A stretch of DNA of 64,000 bases, taken from assembly GCA_934132775.1 (NCBI GenBank), contig CAKPAA010000011.1, positions 1-64,000 on the forward strand. Direction: 5' to 3'. Positions within the stretch are counted from its first letter, which is position 1, and each line of letters begins with the position of its first letter. Positions 1-8,540 of the stretch are shown here, piece by piece. Both the position numbers and the translations under genes were made by a program. The notes beneath the pieces were generated by a model, which was given only the letters and a program-made list of their open reading frames with translations, was not told where the DNA came from and made no database searches. The DNA is from an uncultured Clostridia bacterium (GTDB lineage: Bacteria; Bacillota; Clostridia; TANB77; UBA1234).

Positions 1-119
1 CGTTATTTAAACCTTAACATTTTTGGTACTCTCTTTCAATATTTATTTTTGTGACATATCTATTTTAAACCTATATTATTTTATTTAAGACAAAATATTC
101 TTATGTTGTAACTTAACAA

Positions 120-158
120 AGTAAATTCTATTCAACCATAACAAGAATAGAAGTTACT
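120..158. terminator. Hairpin, probable terminator of an upstream gene
   Basis: A 14-position stem with one mismatch: 120-133 pairs with 145-158 around an 11-nt loop, followed on the plus strand by TTTTC. No gene lies in 1-317 on either strand. The rest of that stretch is AT-rich and holds a direct repeat of AAATATTCTTATG near 93 and 170. The hairpin may end a plus-strand transcript that starts outside the window. Confidence 0.45.
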
Positions 159-240
159 TTTTCAAGTTACCAAATATTCTTATGTGAAATTTATTTTTAA
201 AAATAAAAGTTATTTTTTCATACAAATTGACGTAAAAAGA

Positions 241-265
241 GGTACACATCAAAACAATGTGTACC
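241..265 (-). terminator. Terminator of rpmB
   Basis: A perfect 9-bp stem (GGTACACAT 241-249 with ATGTGTACC 257-265) and a 7-nt loop. On the minus strand it is followed by TCTTTTTA. It lies 53 nt after the rpmB stop, as expected for an intrinsic terminator. Confidence 0.8.
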
Positions 266-317
266 CCTTCTTAACTTAAAACTATTCAAAGTTTCTTTTA
301 AATCATTTCTAATATGA

Positions 318-503
318 TTAAACTCTCTCAACCAATCCTGATCTTAAGCATCTTGAACAAACAGTCATCTTTTTAGGTGTGCCGTCTACCATTGCTCTTA
401 CTGTTCTTAGATTTGGTTTCCAAGTTCTTGAAGATCTTCTATGTGAGTGACTCACTTGCATTGAGAACACTTTTTCTTTTTCGCAAATTTCGCATCTTGC
501 CAT
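318..503 (-). CDS. rpmB: 50S ribosomal protein L28
   Basis: Structural protein of the large ribosomal subunit. The 61-residue product begins MARCEIC and has the L28 pattern: two CxxC pairs (CEIC near the N-terminus and CSRC near the C-terminus), as in zinc-binding L28 forms, plus a basic RRSSRTWKPN core. The ATG at 503 is chosen over an in-frame GTG at 512 because AAGGAGGT (511-518) lies 7 nt upstream of it. It has its own promoter at 546-574 and terminator at 241-265. The next minus-strand gene upstream is the SpoVM-like micro-ORF, the same neighbour as in Bacillus subtilis. Confidence 0.97.
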   Translation of the reverse strand: MARCEICEKEKVFSMQVSHSHRRSSRTWKPNLRTVRAMVDGTPKKMTVCSRCLRSGLVERV

Positions 504-545
504 TTTAAGCACCTCCTTAAGGTAATTCTAAAATCGTTCTTCACT

Positions 546-574
546 ATTGTAGCACGTTATTTTGATTTTGGCAA
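546..574 (-). promoter_or_regulatory. Sigma-A promoter of rpmB
   Basis: On the minus strand: TTGCCA (569-574), 17 nt, TACAAT (546-551), 43 nt before the rpmB start. An 8-bp inverted repeat with one central base (595-611) lies about 20 nt upstream of the -35 box and could be an operator or a weak terminator of the upstream gene. Confidence 0.7.
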
Positions 575-734
575 CATTTTTAGAAAACTTTTGAATGGAA
601 TATTATTCCATTTGCGCTTAATGTGATAATCACCCACTCTCCATATATAACTTAGTTTAATCAATCGCTATTTTGCTTTCTATACTAATATTTCAAGAAC
701 TTAGAAGGGATTAAATTTTTACTTTTTTAAAGTG

Positions 735-821
735 CTATGTATTTTCTTTTTTCTTCACTCCAAAAAATATTTGCAATAACCTCTTCATAAAGTTAGAAGG
801 CTTATACACAACAATTTTCAT
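735..821 (-). CDS. spoVM: Stage V sporulation protein SpoVM-like micro-ORF
   Basis: A 28-residue peptide starting MKIVVYKPSNF, with a good Shine-Dalgarno (AAGGAAA) about 8 nt upstream of the ATG. SpoVM is a 26-residue amphipathic helix that recognises the convex forespore membrane and anchors SpoIVA at the start of coat assembly. This ORF has the same plan: a short N-terminal segment, an early proline (P8; P9 in B. subtilis SpoVM), an amphipathic stretch (FMKRLLQIFFG) and a basic tail. It lies immediately upstream of rpmB, as spoVM does in B. subtilis. The call rests on size, pattern and synteny. At this length similarity alone cannot prove it. Confidence 0.7.
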   Translation of the reverse strand: MKIVVYKPSNFMKRLLQIFFGVKKKENT

Positions 822-934
822 ATTCTCACTTTCCTTGTATAAATATTTAGGTTTTGTAAAGGTTTCACCTATAACCCCACTTGTACTATAAGTTTATATT
901 TCACTCTTATAGTAACTTAGATAAATACTTTCTT

Positions 935-1081
935 CTATTTGCAAAGCCATATTAGGCCTAGTATTAAAGTAATAACTCCTATGCCGAAAACCCAGCCCGA
1001 GACCGGAAGCAGTAAAACTAAAAGAGTTCCACAGCCAAAGCCTATCAAACACACACCAAATGTCTTCTTAAAAATATTCAT
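935..1081 (-). CDS. Small two-TM membrane protein
   Basis: A 48-residue product starting MNIFKKTFGVCLIGFG. After a short basic N-terminus come two hydrophobic helices (about residues 8-27 and 30-47) joined by a Pro-Val-Ser-Gly-Trp turn. AGGAGAG lies about 9 nt before the ATG. Similar 45-50-residue glycine-rich hydrophobic proteins are common near sporulation genes in Clostridia, but I know of no assigned function. It is 113 nt upstream of the SpoVM-like ORF on the same strand, so the two may be cotranscribed. Confidence 0.65.
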   Translation of the reverse strand: MNIFKKTFGVCLIGFGCGTLLVLLLPVSGWVFGIGVITLILGLIWLCK

Positions 1082-1104
1082 TTCGGCATCTCTCCTCTTA
1101 CCCT

Positions 1105-1133
1105 TTGATTTACTATATTATATGTGCTAAAAT
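1105..1133 (+). promoter_or_regulatory. Promoter of nth
   Basis: TTGATT (1105-1110), 17 nt, TAAAAT (1128-1133), 31 nt before the nth start codon. Confidence 0.55.
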
Positions 1134-1164
1134 GTGTTTTGTGATTGAATGGAGTTGATAATTT

Positions 1165-1821
1165 ATGAAAAAAGTAGAAAAAATAATAGATGAACTTTCA
1201 AAATGTTATGACGGTGAAAAAGGTTCTCTCGATTTTAACACACCCTTTGAACTTGTTGTGGCAGTAATGCTTTCTGCTCAATGCACAGATGCACGTGTTA
1301 ATATTGTTACTAAAGATTTATTTAAGGTTGCAAACACTCCTGAAGAGTTTGCTAAAATGGATGTTAAAGATATTGAAAAGCTAATTTCTTCGATTAGTTT
1401 TTTTAGAAATAAAGCTAAACATATTAAAGAATGTTCAATTCAAATTGTTGAGAATTTTGATGGCAAAGTTCCATCAACTATGGAAGAGCTTACGACTCTT
1501 TCTGGTGTTGGCAGAAAGTCTGCCAATGTTGTTATGCTTGAAGCTTTTGACAATTGTCAGGGTATTGCCGTTGACACACACGCTAAAAGAATTTCTAATC
1601 GTCTAGGTCTTTCAAATGAAGATGACCCTTTGAAAATAGAACAAGATTTATTGAAGAAAATTCCTAAAAAGTATTGGAGACTTATGAATCATTTGCTTGT
1701 TTATCACGGGCGTGAAGTTTGCAAAGCTATCAAGCCTAATTGTGAGCTATGCACGGTTAAAGAATATTGCAAATATTATGCTAAAAGTGAAAAGAAAAAG
1801 AAGGCAACACAAAATTCATAG
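1165..1821 (+). CDS. nth: Endonuclease III
   Basis: DNA glycosylase/AP lyase that removes oxidised pyrimidines in base-excision repair. The 218-residue protein has the helix-hairpin-helix LSGVGRKSAN with catalytic Lys118 and the catalytic aspartate in AVDTHAKR (Asp137). It also has the C-terminal [4Fe-4S] ligands Cys186, 193, 196 and 202 in the C-x6-C-x2-C-x5-C spacing of the family. Length is normal, with a lysine-rich tail. A single gene with its own promoter, divergent from the rpmB-side genes and convergent with the MBL hydrolase. Confidence 0.96.
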   Translation: MKKVEKIIDELSKCYDGEKGSLDFNTPFELVVAVMLSAQCTDARVNIVTKDLFKVANTPEEFAKMDVKDIEKLISSISFFRNKAKHIKECSIQIVENFDGKVPSTMEELTTLSGVGRKSANVVMLEAFDNCQGIAVDTHAKRISNRLGLSNEDDPLKIEQDLLKKIPKKYWRLMNHLLVYHGREVCKAIKPNCELCTVKEYCKYYAKSEKKKKATQNS

Positions 1822-1944
1822 TGAATGCCTCAATGTGGAAAGTTACAAATAATAAATCTAATAATTTAAATTTAACATATTATTCAAAACTAAAAAACTG
1901 AAATGCTAAAAAACATTTTGAGATAAGTGCACTTCTAGAAAAAT

Positions 1945-2064
1945 TATTTAATTTTCTAAACGCTGGCTTCACTTTACGGCAAATTCCGATGTTGCAGGGC
2001 TTTGCCCTGCACCTTACCTATCTGTAATTTGCCTATTCAGGAGCGTTGTAGAAAATTAAATGAA
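1945..2064. repeat. Nested palindromic element (MITE-like) between nth and the MBL gene
   Basis: Three nested inverted repeats lie in about 120 bp: outer arms 1945-1964 and 2042-2064 (TTTAATTTTCTA with TAGAAAATTAAA, and AACGCT with AGCGTT), middle arms GGCAAATT 1978-1985 and AATTTGCC 2026-2033, and a perfect inner hairpin TGCAGGGC 1993-2000 / GCCCTGCA 2004-2011 with a TTT loop. There is no ORF. It fits a miniature inverted-repeat element or a structured RNA. Only one copy was noticed in the window. The rest of 1822-2184 holds nothing recognised. Confidence 0.5.
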
Positions 2065-2184
2065 TTTTTCTCTACCTATTTTGTGCCTTTTTGTTTAATA
2101 AATAATTTTTCTGGAACAACTCTATGTAGGTATTGACTCTTAAAACCAACAATTGCAACGACACTTCAATGTTTGCCTCACTCT

Positions 2185-2820
2185 CTAACCTCTATCTTCG
2201 TATATCTCTTTCTCGTCTTTTATTATTGTTGTTGCACCGTGACCAGGATAAACAATCGTTTCATCTGGTAAATGCAACAATTTATCCTTTATCGACCACA
2301 TAATTTCACGTTCTGAACCTGTCTCTAAATCGGTTCTACCATATGTATGCTTAAACATCGTATCCCCACTAAATAAAGCATCTTTTATAAGTATGCACAT
2401 ACTTCCAGCAGTATGACCAGGAGTATGTATTATTTGAGCTTCTAGTTCTCCAAATTTAAGCACATCTCCCTCTTTGACTGTTATATCCGCCTCAATGTAA
2501 TTATTCTCAACACCAATCCCATCAGAAAGATTTATTGACGGAAGTGTTAGTCCTTCCTTATCATCTTCATTTATAACTATTGGAACTCGCGGATATTCTT
2601 TCCTAAGCTCTTTTAAACCTGCTGTATGATCTGAATGACAATGTGTAAGGACTATATACCTTAGTTTTATTCCCATTACATCAATATAATTTACTAGTTC
2701 TCTTGTTGCAGCAGCAGCATCTATCAAAATACCTTCTTTTGTTTTTTCATCAGCCACCACATACATATTAGTGTATAAATCTAATGCTCCAACTCTGGCT
2801 TTAAATGATTTCATTATCAT
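2185..2820 (-). CDS. MBL-fold metallo-hydrolase (glyoxalase II-like)
   Basis: A 211-residue metallo-beta-lactamase-fold hydrolase with a complete binuclear metal site: THCHSDH (HxHxDH) near residue 59, HTPGH near 132, the bridging aspartate in LFSGDTMF near 150, and a final histidine in YPGHG near 192. The domain matches small hydroxyacylglutathione hydrolase-like (GloB-type) proteins. The substrate cannot be read from the sequence. It is last in the ylbF-mtaD-recJ-relA operon, 24 nt after relA, the position such an MBL protein often holds after relA in Clostridia. AGGAG lies 11 nt before the ATG at 2820. Confidence 0.9.
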   Translation of the reverse strand: MIMKSFKARVGALDLYTNMYVVADEKTKEGILIDAAAATRELVNYIDVMGIKLRYIVLTHCHSDHTAGLKELRKEYPRVPIVINEDDKEGLTLPSINLSDGIGVENNYIEADITVKEGDVLKFGELEAQIIHTPGHTAGSMCILIKDALFSGDTMFKHTYGRTDLETGSEREIMWSIKDKLLHLPDETIVYPGHGATTIIKDEKEIYEDRG

Positions 2821-2844
2821 TATTTACTTCACTCCTTACGTCAA

Positions 2845-5016
2845 TTACTTTTGCCTATGTACGTCATAGACACTGTCAACCTTTCTAATTGTCTTTATAA
2901 CTTTGTTTAGCATATCAATGTCTTCAACTTCTACACCTATTGAAATTATTGCTACTCTGTTATTTTGCACAGTTCTTGCATTTATTGATACTATTTTGGC
3001 TTTTAGTTCTCCAACAGCAACTGTTATGTCTGCTAATAATCCATTTCTGTCATTAGCATATACTTCTAGTTCCGCTACATATGATGCATTATTTTCTTTA
3101 TACCAAGAAACATCAATTAAGCGTTGCTCTTCTGTTAATAATTCTTTGCAATTTACGCAGTCTGCCCTATGAATAGATACCCCCCTGCCTTTCGTTATAT
3201 AACCTATTATTTCGTCACCTGGTAAAGGATTGCAACAACGTGATAATTTCACTAAACAGTTGTCTATTCCTTTTACTATTATTCCAGACTTAGAAACTTT
3301 GCTTCTATCTATTTTTTTAGTTTCACGAAGTTCATTTATCTTCTTTTCTATTTCTTCTTCTTTATGCTCTTTCTTGTATTCTTCTAGTAGCCTTGTTATT
3401 ATTTTTGCTGGTGATATTGCTCCAAATCCAATTGCAGCATAGCAGTCTTCTAATGTGTTGTATTTGTACCTTTGTAAAGCCTTTTCAATCCACTCTGGCT
3501 TGAATAAATCTGCAAAAGACATACCAATTCTTTTTAGCTCTTTTTCTACCATTTCTTTTCCTTTTGTTATATTTTCCTCTCTTTGAGCTTTCTTAAACCA
3601 GTTTTGTATTTTGCTACGTGCTTGTGTTGTTTTTACGATTTTTATCCAGTCACGGCTTGGTCCTTTTGTGTTGTCTGAGGTTATTATTTCTACTATGTCA
3701 CCGTTTTTTAATGGCGTTGTAATTGGCACCATTTTGCTGTTTATTTTAGCTCCAACCATTCTATTACCTATTTGTTCGTGTATTGAATAAGCTAAATCTA
3801 TTGGTATACTTCCAGCTGGTAATGCTTTTATATCTCCCTTTGGAGTAAATACAAAAACATCTTCATCAAACAAATCAAATTTTAATTTGTTCATAAAGTC
3901 TCTGTCATCATTAGTTTCTTTCTGCCATTCCAACGTTTCTCTAAGCCAAGATAATTTTTCGTCCGATGCTGAAACATTCTTTCCCTCTTTATATGCCCAG
4001 TGTGCAGCAATACCATATTCAGCGACTCTGTGCATATCCCAAGTCCTTATTTGTATTTCAAATGGTGTACCATTTTTGCCTATCAATGTTGTGTGAAGCG
4101 ATTGATACATATTAGGTTTTGGCACAGCTATATAGTCTTTAAAACGACCTGGCATTGGCTTATATAACTCGTGAACAAGTCCTAATGCAGCATAGCAATC
4201 TTTTACCGAATTTACTATAATTCTCATTGCAAATAAATCGTATATTTGGTCTAGTGTTTTATTATCTTTTTGCATTTTTCTATAAATACTATACAAATGC
4301 TTTGGTCTTCCATAAACTTCAGCTTCTATTTTTACTTCTTTTAATTTTTTTCTAACTTCTAAAATTATATCGTTTATAAAAGCTTCTCTCTCAGCACGTT
4401 TTGAATTTATTCCTTCAACTAATTCCTTGTAAACATCTGGTTCTAGATAAAACAAGCTTAAATCTTCTAGTTCCCACTTTATTGAATAGATACCAAGTCT
4501 ATTAGCAAGAGGTGCATATAATTGTCTCGTTTCTTTGGCTATTGCAACTTTTCTATCATCACTCAAATGTTTAAGTGTTCTCATATTATGAAGTCTATCT
4601 GCAAGTTTAATCATAACGACTCTAATATCCTTTGCCATAGCCATAAAGAACTTTCTATAATTTTCAACTTGCTCTTCTTCTTTATCTATATAATTTGCAA
4701 TTTTTCCAAGTTTTGTTACACCATCAACTAACATTGCAATCTCATCGCCAAACTCATTCTTGATGTCATCTAATGTAGCAGATGTGTCTTCTACAACATC
4801 GTGCAAAAGTGCTGCACAAATTGCATTATCGTCCAATTCCAAAGTTGATACTATATACGCAACTTCTAATGGGTGAATTATATATGGTTCGTTTGATTTT
4901 CGTAATTGCCCGGCGTGAAGCTTATCTGCATATTCATATGCTCTTGTTATTAACTTTATATCTGTTTTTTTATTATAACTTTTAACCTTTGTTATTATAT
5001 CTTGAATTGTAGCCAT
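2845..5016 (-). CDS. relA: Bifunctional (p)ppGpp synthetase/hydrolase (RSH)
   Basis: Makes and degrades the alarmone (p)ppGpp in the stringent response. Domains in order: an HD hydrolase with intact HPLEVA, LLHDVVEDT and KLADRLHNMRTL motifs; a synthetase with GRPKHLYSIYRKM and the RFKDYIAVPKPN loop, whose RxKD form is typical of bifunctional Rel; TGS (FVFTPKG...); a helical/CC region (LSRCCNPLPGD); and a C-terminal ACT. Both activities should be present. The ATG at 5016 (MATIQD) is preferred because GGGAGG (5027-5032) precedes it. An in-frame TTG at 5037 would put that Shine-Dalgarno inside the gene. It starts 23 nt after recJ. Confidence 0.96.
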   Translation of the reverse strand: MATIQDIITKVKSYNKKTDIKLITRAYEYADKLHAGQLRKSNEPYIIHPLEVAYIVSTLELDDNAICAALLHDVVEDTSATLDDIKNEFGDEIAMLVDGVTKLGKIANYIDKEEEQVENYRKFFMAMAKDIRVVMIKLADRLHNMRTLKHLSDDRKVAIAKETRQLYAPLANRLGIYSIKWELEDLSLFYLEPDVYKELVEGINSKRAEREAFINDIILEVRKKLKEVKIEAEVYGRPKHLYSIYRKMQKDNKTLDQIYDLFAMRIIVNSVKDCYAALGLVHELYKPMPGRFKDYIAVPKPNMYQSLHTTLIGKNGTPFEIQIRTWDMHRVAEYGIAAHWAYKEGKNVSASDEKLSWLRETLEWQKETNDDRDFMNKLKFDLFDEDVFVFTPKGDIKALPAGSIPIDLAYSIHEQIGNRMVGAKINSKMVPITTPLKNGDIVEIITSDNTKGPSRDWIKIVKTTQARSKIQNWFKKAQREENITKGKEMVEKELKRIGMSFADLFKPEWIEKALQRYKYNTLEDCYAAIGFGAISPAKIITRLLEEYKKEHKEEEIEKKINELRETKKIDRSKVSKSGIIVKGIDNCLVKLSRCCNPLPGDEIIGYITKGRGVSIHRADCVNCKELLTEEQRLIDVSWYKENNASYVAELEVYANDRNGLLADITVAVGELKAKIVSINARTVQNNRVAIISIGVEVEDIDMLNKVIKTIRKVDSVYDVHRQK

Positions 5017-5039
5017 ACGCCATCTTCCTCCCATCAATA

Positions 5040-6722
5040 TTATAGACTTTTCTTAATATCTTTTAAGTTAAACTGTATTTTATCAGTATTGTTAAAATGA
5101 TTTATCTCTAAAGAATGTGCTATATCAACTTTATTGCCTATTTCTATGCTAAGCCTCTTATCTCCCATATTAAAAGCAATCGCATCATACTTGAAATTAT
5201 TGTCTTTAAGCACTAATCTCAAATGCTTTCCATTAGACAAAGCTCTAACACTATCTACTTTTAAATTTTTATACATAAAAATTGGTGATGGATTTGACTC
5301 ACCAAAAGGTTCTAGCTTTTCTAAATCTCTTATAGTTTCAAACGATATATCATCTGAATTAACTTCTGCATCGATTTTTACAACTGGTTGCAACTCATCA
5401 ATTTTATTTTCAATAGCAATACTGCAAAGCTTTTCTCTTAATTTCAATATATTGCTTTCATAAATTGATAAGCCAATAGCCATCTCGTGACCACCGAATT
5501 TTTCTAATAAATCTTCACATTCAGTAAGTGCCCCGTGCAAGTCAAATCCCTCTATGCTTCTACCTGAGCCCTTTCCTTTTCCATTTTCCATACATATTAA
5601 AATGCTTGGTTTATAATAAGTTTCAGTTATTTTTGATGCAACAATTCCAATAACGCCATGGTGCCAATTCTCATTTCCAACCACAATTACGCCATTTTCA
5701 TAAAGTTTATCTCTTTCTATAATCTCTATTGCATCGCTTATAATTTTCTTTTCTACTTCTTGTCTTTCTTTATTTATTTCGTTTAATTCAAGTGCTATCT
5801 TTTGTGCCTCAGCCCTATCCTGTGTTAAAATAAGTTCTAATGCTAGATCTGCTTTTCCCATTCTTCCACAAGCATTAAGTCTTGGAGCAAGTCCAAAAGA
5901 AATTGTCGTAGAATCTATTTTACTGTAACCAGAAGCTTTTATCAATTCTTGCAAGCCAACTTTACGTGTTTGTTTCATCAAAATTAAGCCATAAGTTACT
6001 ATTATTCTATTTTCATCAACAAGTGGCACAATATCTGCAACTGTGCCTAAACAAACAACATCCAAATATTTTAAATATCTCTTTCTATCTAAATTTAATC
6101 TATATGACAAAGCTTGAATTAACTTAAAAGAAACGCCAACGCCAGCAAGCGATGAAAATGGATATGTACTATCTTCTCTTTTGGGATCTAGCACCGCAAG
6201 TGCTCGTGGCAATTTTTCAGGACATTCGTGGTGATCCGTTACTATAACTTCCATTCCAAGTTCTTTCGCATACTCAACTTCGTTATATGCGGAAATTCCA
6301 CAGTCAACAGTTATTAAAAGCTTAGTACTCTGTTCTGCGACTTTTTTAACAGCCTCGTTATTTAAGCCATATCCCTCTTCAAGCCTACTTGGCAAATAAT
6401 GTTCAACATCCATTCCTAACTCAGTCAAAAAGCTTTTCAAAACAGAAATGCTTGTAATTCCATCAACATCATAATCTCCATATATCGTGACTTTCTCTTT
6501 CGTCTCATATGCTTCGATAATCCTCTGAACCGCAACATCCATATCATTCATTAAGAAAGGGTCATATAGCTCTTCAAGTTTTGGATATAGAAACTTTTGA
6601 ACTTTTTCTTTAAAGCCTCTATTTAATAGCACTTTTGCGAGAAGTTTTGAAATATTATTTTCATTCGCAAATTTTTCAATAGTTTCATCATCAAACTTAT
6701 TACATTCCCACTTTTTTATCAT
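5040..6722 (-). CDS. recJ: Single-stranded-DNA-specific exonuclease RecJ
   Basis: 5'-3' ssDNA exonuclease of recombination and repair. The 560-residue product has the DHH-family motifs: DYDVDG (residues 83-88), LITVDCGIS, VTDHHECP and GTVADIVPL. The C-terminal DHHA1/OB part carries GGHEMAIGLSI. The ATG at 6722 (MIKKWE) is preferred over an upstream in-frame codon because GGGGGG stands 6 nt before it. It lies in the operon between mtaD and relA, 34 and 23 nt from its neighbours. The adenine phosphoribosyltransferase gene often found between recJ and relA is absent. Confidence 0.95.
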   Translation of the reverse strand: MIKKWECNKFDDETIEKFANENNISKLLAKVLLNRGFKEKVQKFLYPKLEELYDPFLMNDMDVAVQRIIEAYETKEKVTIYGDYDVDGITSISVLKSFLTELGMDVEHYLPSRLEEGYGLNNEAVKKVAEQSTKLLITVDCGISAYNEVEYAKELGMEVIVTDHHECPEKLPRALAVLDPKREDSTYPFSSLAGVGVSFKLIQALSYRLNLDRKRYLKYLDVVCLGTVADIVPLVDENRIIVTYGLILMKQTRKVGLQELIKASGYSKIDSTTISFGLAPRLNACGRMGKADLALELILTQDRAEAQKIALELNEINKERQEVEKKIISDAIEIIERDKLYENGVIVVGNENWHHGVIGIVASKITETYYKPSILICMENGKGKGSGRSIEGFDLHGALTECEDLLEKFGGHEMAIGLSIYESNILKLREKLCSIAIENKIDELQPVVKIDAEVNSDDISFETIRDLEKLEPFGESNPSPIFMYKNLKVDSVRALSNGKHLRLVLKDNNFKYDAIAFNMGDKRLSIEIGNKVDIAHSLEINHFNNTDKIQFNLKDIKKSL

Positions 6723-6756
6723 ATATGTCCCCCCTTTATTGCTAAATAAAATTGCT

Positions 6757-8031
6757 TTATCTTCTAAATAAATTTTCAGCAACTTTCCTGCAATCTCTCA
6801 TAACTTCATTTTCGTCAACATTTGCTACTACTCTATTTTCCATTACTATTTTTCCATCAATTATCGATGTTTCAACATCTGCACCATTAACTGAATATGC
6901 TAAAAGTGAATATATATTATGTATAGGGCAAAGATGTGGTTTATTGGTGTCAATTATGATTATATCTGCTTTCTTTCCCTCTTCAAGTGAACCAACTTCA
7001 CTATCGATTCCAAGCACTCTTGCACCTTCGATAGTTGCCATTTTTATAACATCTTCACCAGATAATGCTTTTGCACTATTGTATGTAACTTTTTGCAAGT
7101 ATGCTGCTGTTTTGATTTCTTCAAACATATCAAGTGTATTTGTACTACCTTGTCCATCAGTTCCAAGTGCAATATTTATACCATTCTCTCTAAGTTTCTT
7201 AATATCTGCTATACCACTACCAAGCTTTTGATTAGATACAGGATTATGAACAATACCTCCACTAATTTCTCTAAGTGTTTCTAAGGACTCATCATCAACG
7301 TACACACCGTGTGCAAGCATTACGTGATAATTAAACATTCCTGCCTTTTTCAAATATTCCGTAGACGTCATATCATACATATCTTTCATTTGCTTTACTT
7401 CATCTTTTGTCTCTAAATAATGAATATGTATAGGAGTTCCAAGTCTATCAGCTAGTGCTATTCCTCTTCTTATTGTTTCTGGCGGACACGTATATGGAGC
7501 GTGCAAGCCAACACAAATCTTAATTCTTCCATCACCTTTATTGTGCCAATTATTATATAGTTCTTCTGCTTCAACAATTCTTTGCAACGCAGCTTCTCCC
7601 TCTCCAATTATACATCTCGATAAAATAGCTCTAAGTCCAAGTCTTTCAGCAACTTTTGCTGTTTCTTCCTCAAAGAAATATTGGTCATTAAATGTAGTTG
7701 TTCCACTCTTTATCATTTCTATCGCAGAAAGCATAGAAGCAGAATAAACATCACCTGCTGTCATTTTATCTTCGACAGGCCAAATGCTCTTAGTTAGCCA
7801 GTTCATAAGCTCTTCTTCATCAGCTACACCTCTAAAAAGAGACATTCCAACGTGAGTGTGTGCATTTATTAAGCCTGGCATAACAATCTTATTTGTTGCG
7901 TCAATTATTTTATCAACATCGCAATCAATATATCCAATTTTCTTAATTCTATCATCTTCCACCAAAATATCTGCTCTTTTTATTTCAGACACCATAGAAA
8001 CCACATAACCATTTTTTATAAGTATTTTCAT
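6757..8031 (-). CDS. mtaD: 5-methylthioadenosine/S-adenosylhomocysteine deaminase
   Basis: Amidohydrolase that deaminates S-adenosylhomocysteine, methylthioadenosine and related adenosines in the methionine/SAM salvage network. The 424-residue protein has the metal motif NAHTHVGMSLFRG near residue 57, substrate-site LHAPYTCPP, metal-site IHIHYLET, and LGTDGQGSTNTLDMFEE, which holds the catalytic aspartate. Length and motif order match the MtaD/DadD family. Family members also deaminate 5'-deoxyadenosine, so the physiological substrate is uncertain. Second gene of the ylbF operon, 29 nt after ylbF. Confidence 0.92.
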   Translation of the reverse strand: MKILIKNGYVVSMVSEIKRADILVEDDRIKKIGYIDCDVDKIIDATNKIVMPGLINAHTHVGMSLFRGVADEEELMNWLTKSIWPVEDKMTAGDVYSASMLSAIEMIKSGTTTFNDQYFFEEETAKVAERLGLRAILSRCIIGEGEAALQRIVEAEELYNNWHNKGDGRIKICVGLHAPYTCPPETIRRGIALADRLGTPIHIHYLETKDEVKQMKDMYDMTSTEYLKKAGMFNYHVMLAHGVYVDDESLETLREISGGIVHNPVSNQKLGSGIADIKKLRENGINIALGTDGQGSTNTLDMFEEIKTAAYLQKVTYNSAKALSGEDVIKMATIEGARVLGIDSEVGSLEEGKKADIIIIDTNKPHLCPIHNIYSLLAYSVNGADVETSIIDGKIVMENRVVANVDENEVMRDCRKVAENLFRR

Positions 8032-8060
8032 ATTTCCTCCTATGCAACTTCTTTATAATA

Positions 8061-8396
8061 CTACTCAATTATATCCTTTAATGCTTCGCCTATTATCTTA
8101 TATATGTCTGAAAGCATAACATCAAAAGCAACTTCTTTATCAAAAAATTCTTTTATTTTAACGTTAGAAGCAAGAATTGTGTAAAGCGATTGTAGCTTTT
8201 CTATTTTTTCCTTTTCGGCTTCTTTTCCTTGCATAAGTAGACTTTGAACTTCAACTTGCTTATCTCTAAATTCTTTTATCATTTCTTTATTTTTTTCGTC
8301 TTTAAATAATTCTTCTTTTAGTGCCAAATAGTCTTTAACTTCTTTACTTTCTTTTATCGCACTAACTAGTTCGTGTACTTTATCATATGGATTCAT
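8061..8396 (-). CDS. ylbF: YlbF family regulator
   Basis: A 111-residue all-helical protein, rich in Lys and Glu, of the YlbF/YmcA family. In B. subtilis YlbF, YmcA and YaaT form an Fe-S-containing complex that affects RNase Y activity and development. The family hallmarks seen are an MNPYDKVHELVSAIKES N-terminus, long amphipathic helices and a hydrophobic C-terminal helix. The cysteines of the B. subtilis proteins are not obvious here, so cluster binding is doubtful. First gene of the five-gene operon, behind the promoter at 8431-8459. Confidence 0.85.
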   Translation of the reverse strand: MNPYDKVHELVSAIKESKEVKDYLALKEELFKDEKNKEMIKEFRDKQVEVQSLLMQGKEAEKEKIEKLQSLYTILASNVKIKEFFDKEVAFDVMLSDIYKIIGEALKDIIE

Positions 8397-8430
8397 AATA
8401 AACCTCCTAAAAATTTTTTATCTATCATAG

Positions 8431-8459
8431 ATTATCTACCAAATACGCATTATTGTCAA
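8431..8459 (-). promoter_or_regulatory. Promoter of the ylbF-mtaD-recJ-relA-MBL operon
   Basis: Minus strand: TTGACA (8454-8459), 17 nt, GATAAT (8431-8436), 35 nt before the ylbF start. No hairpin interrupts the five genes, whose gaps are 23-34 nt. Confidence 0.7.
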
Positions 8460-8540
8460 GAAATTACCTTATCAAATCTTATATGTATTTTTTATAATTT
8501 TTTACACAAAATACCTTTAAGAAGAATGGAGAATGTTAAT

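Noticed and set aside
939..1130. 63-codon plus-strand ORF
   Set aside because: It overlaps the convincing minus-strand 48-residue membrane ORF (935-1081), which has the better Shine-Dalgarno and membrane-protein pattern.
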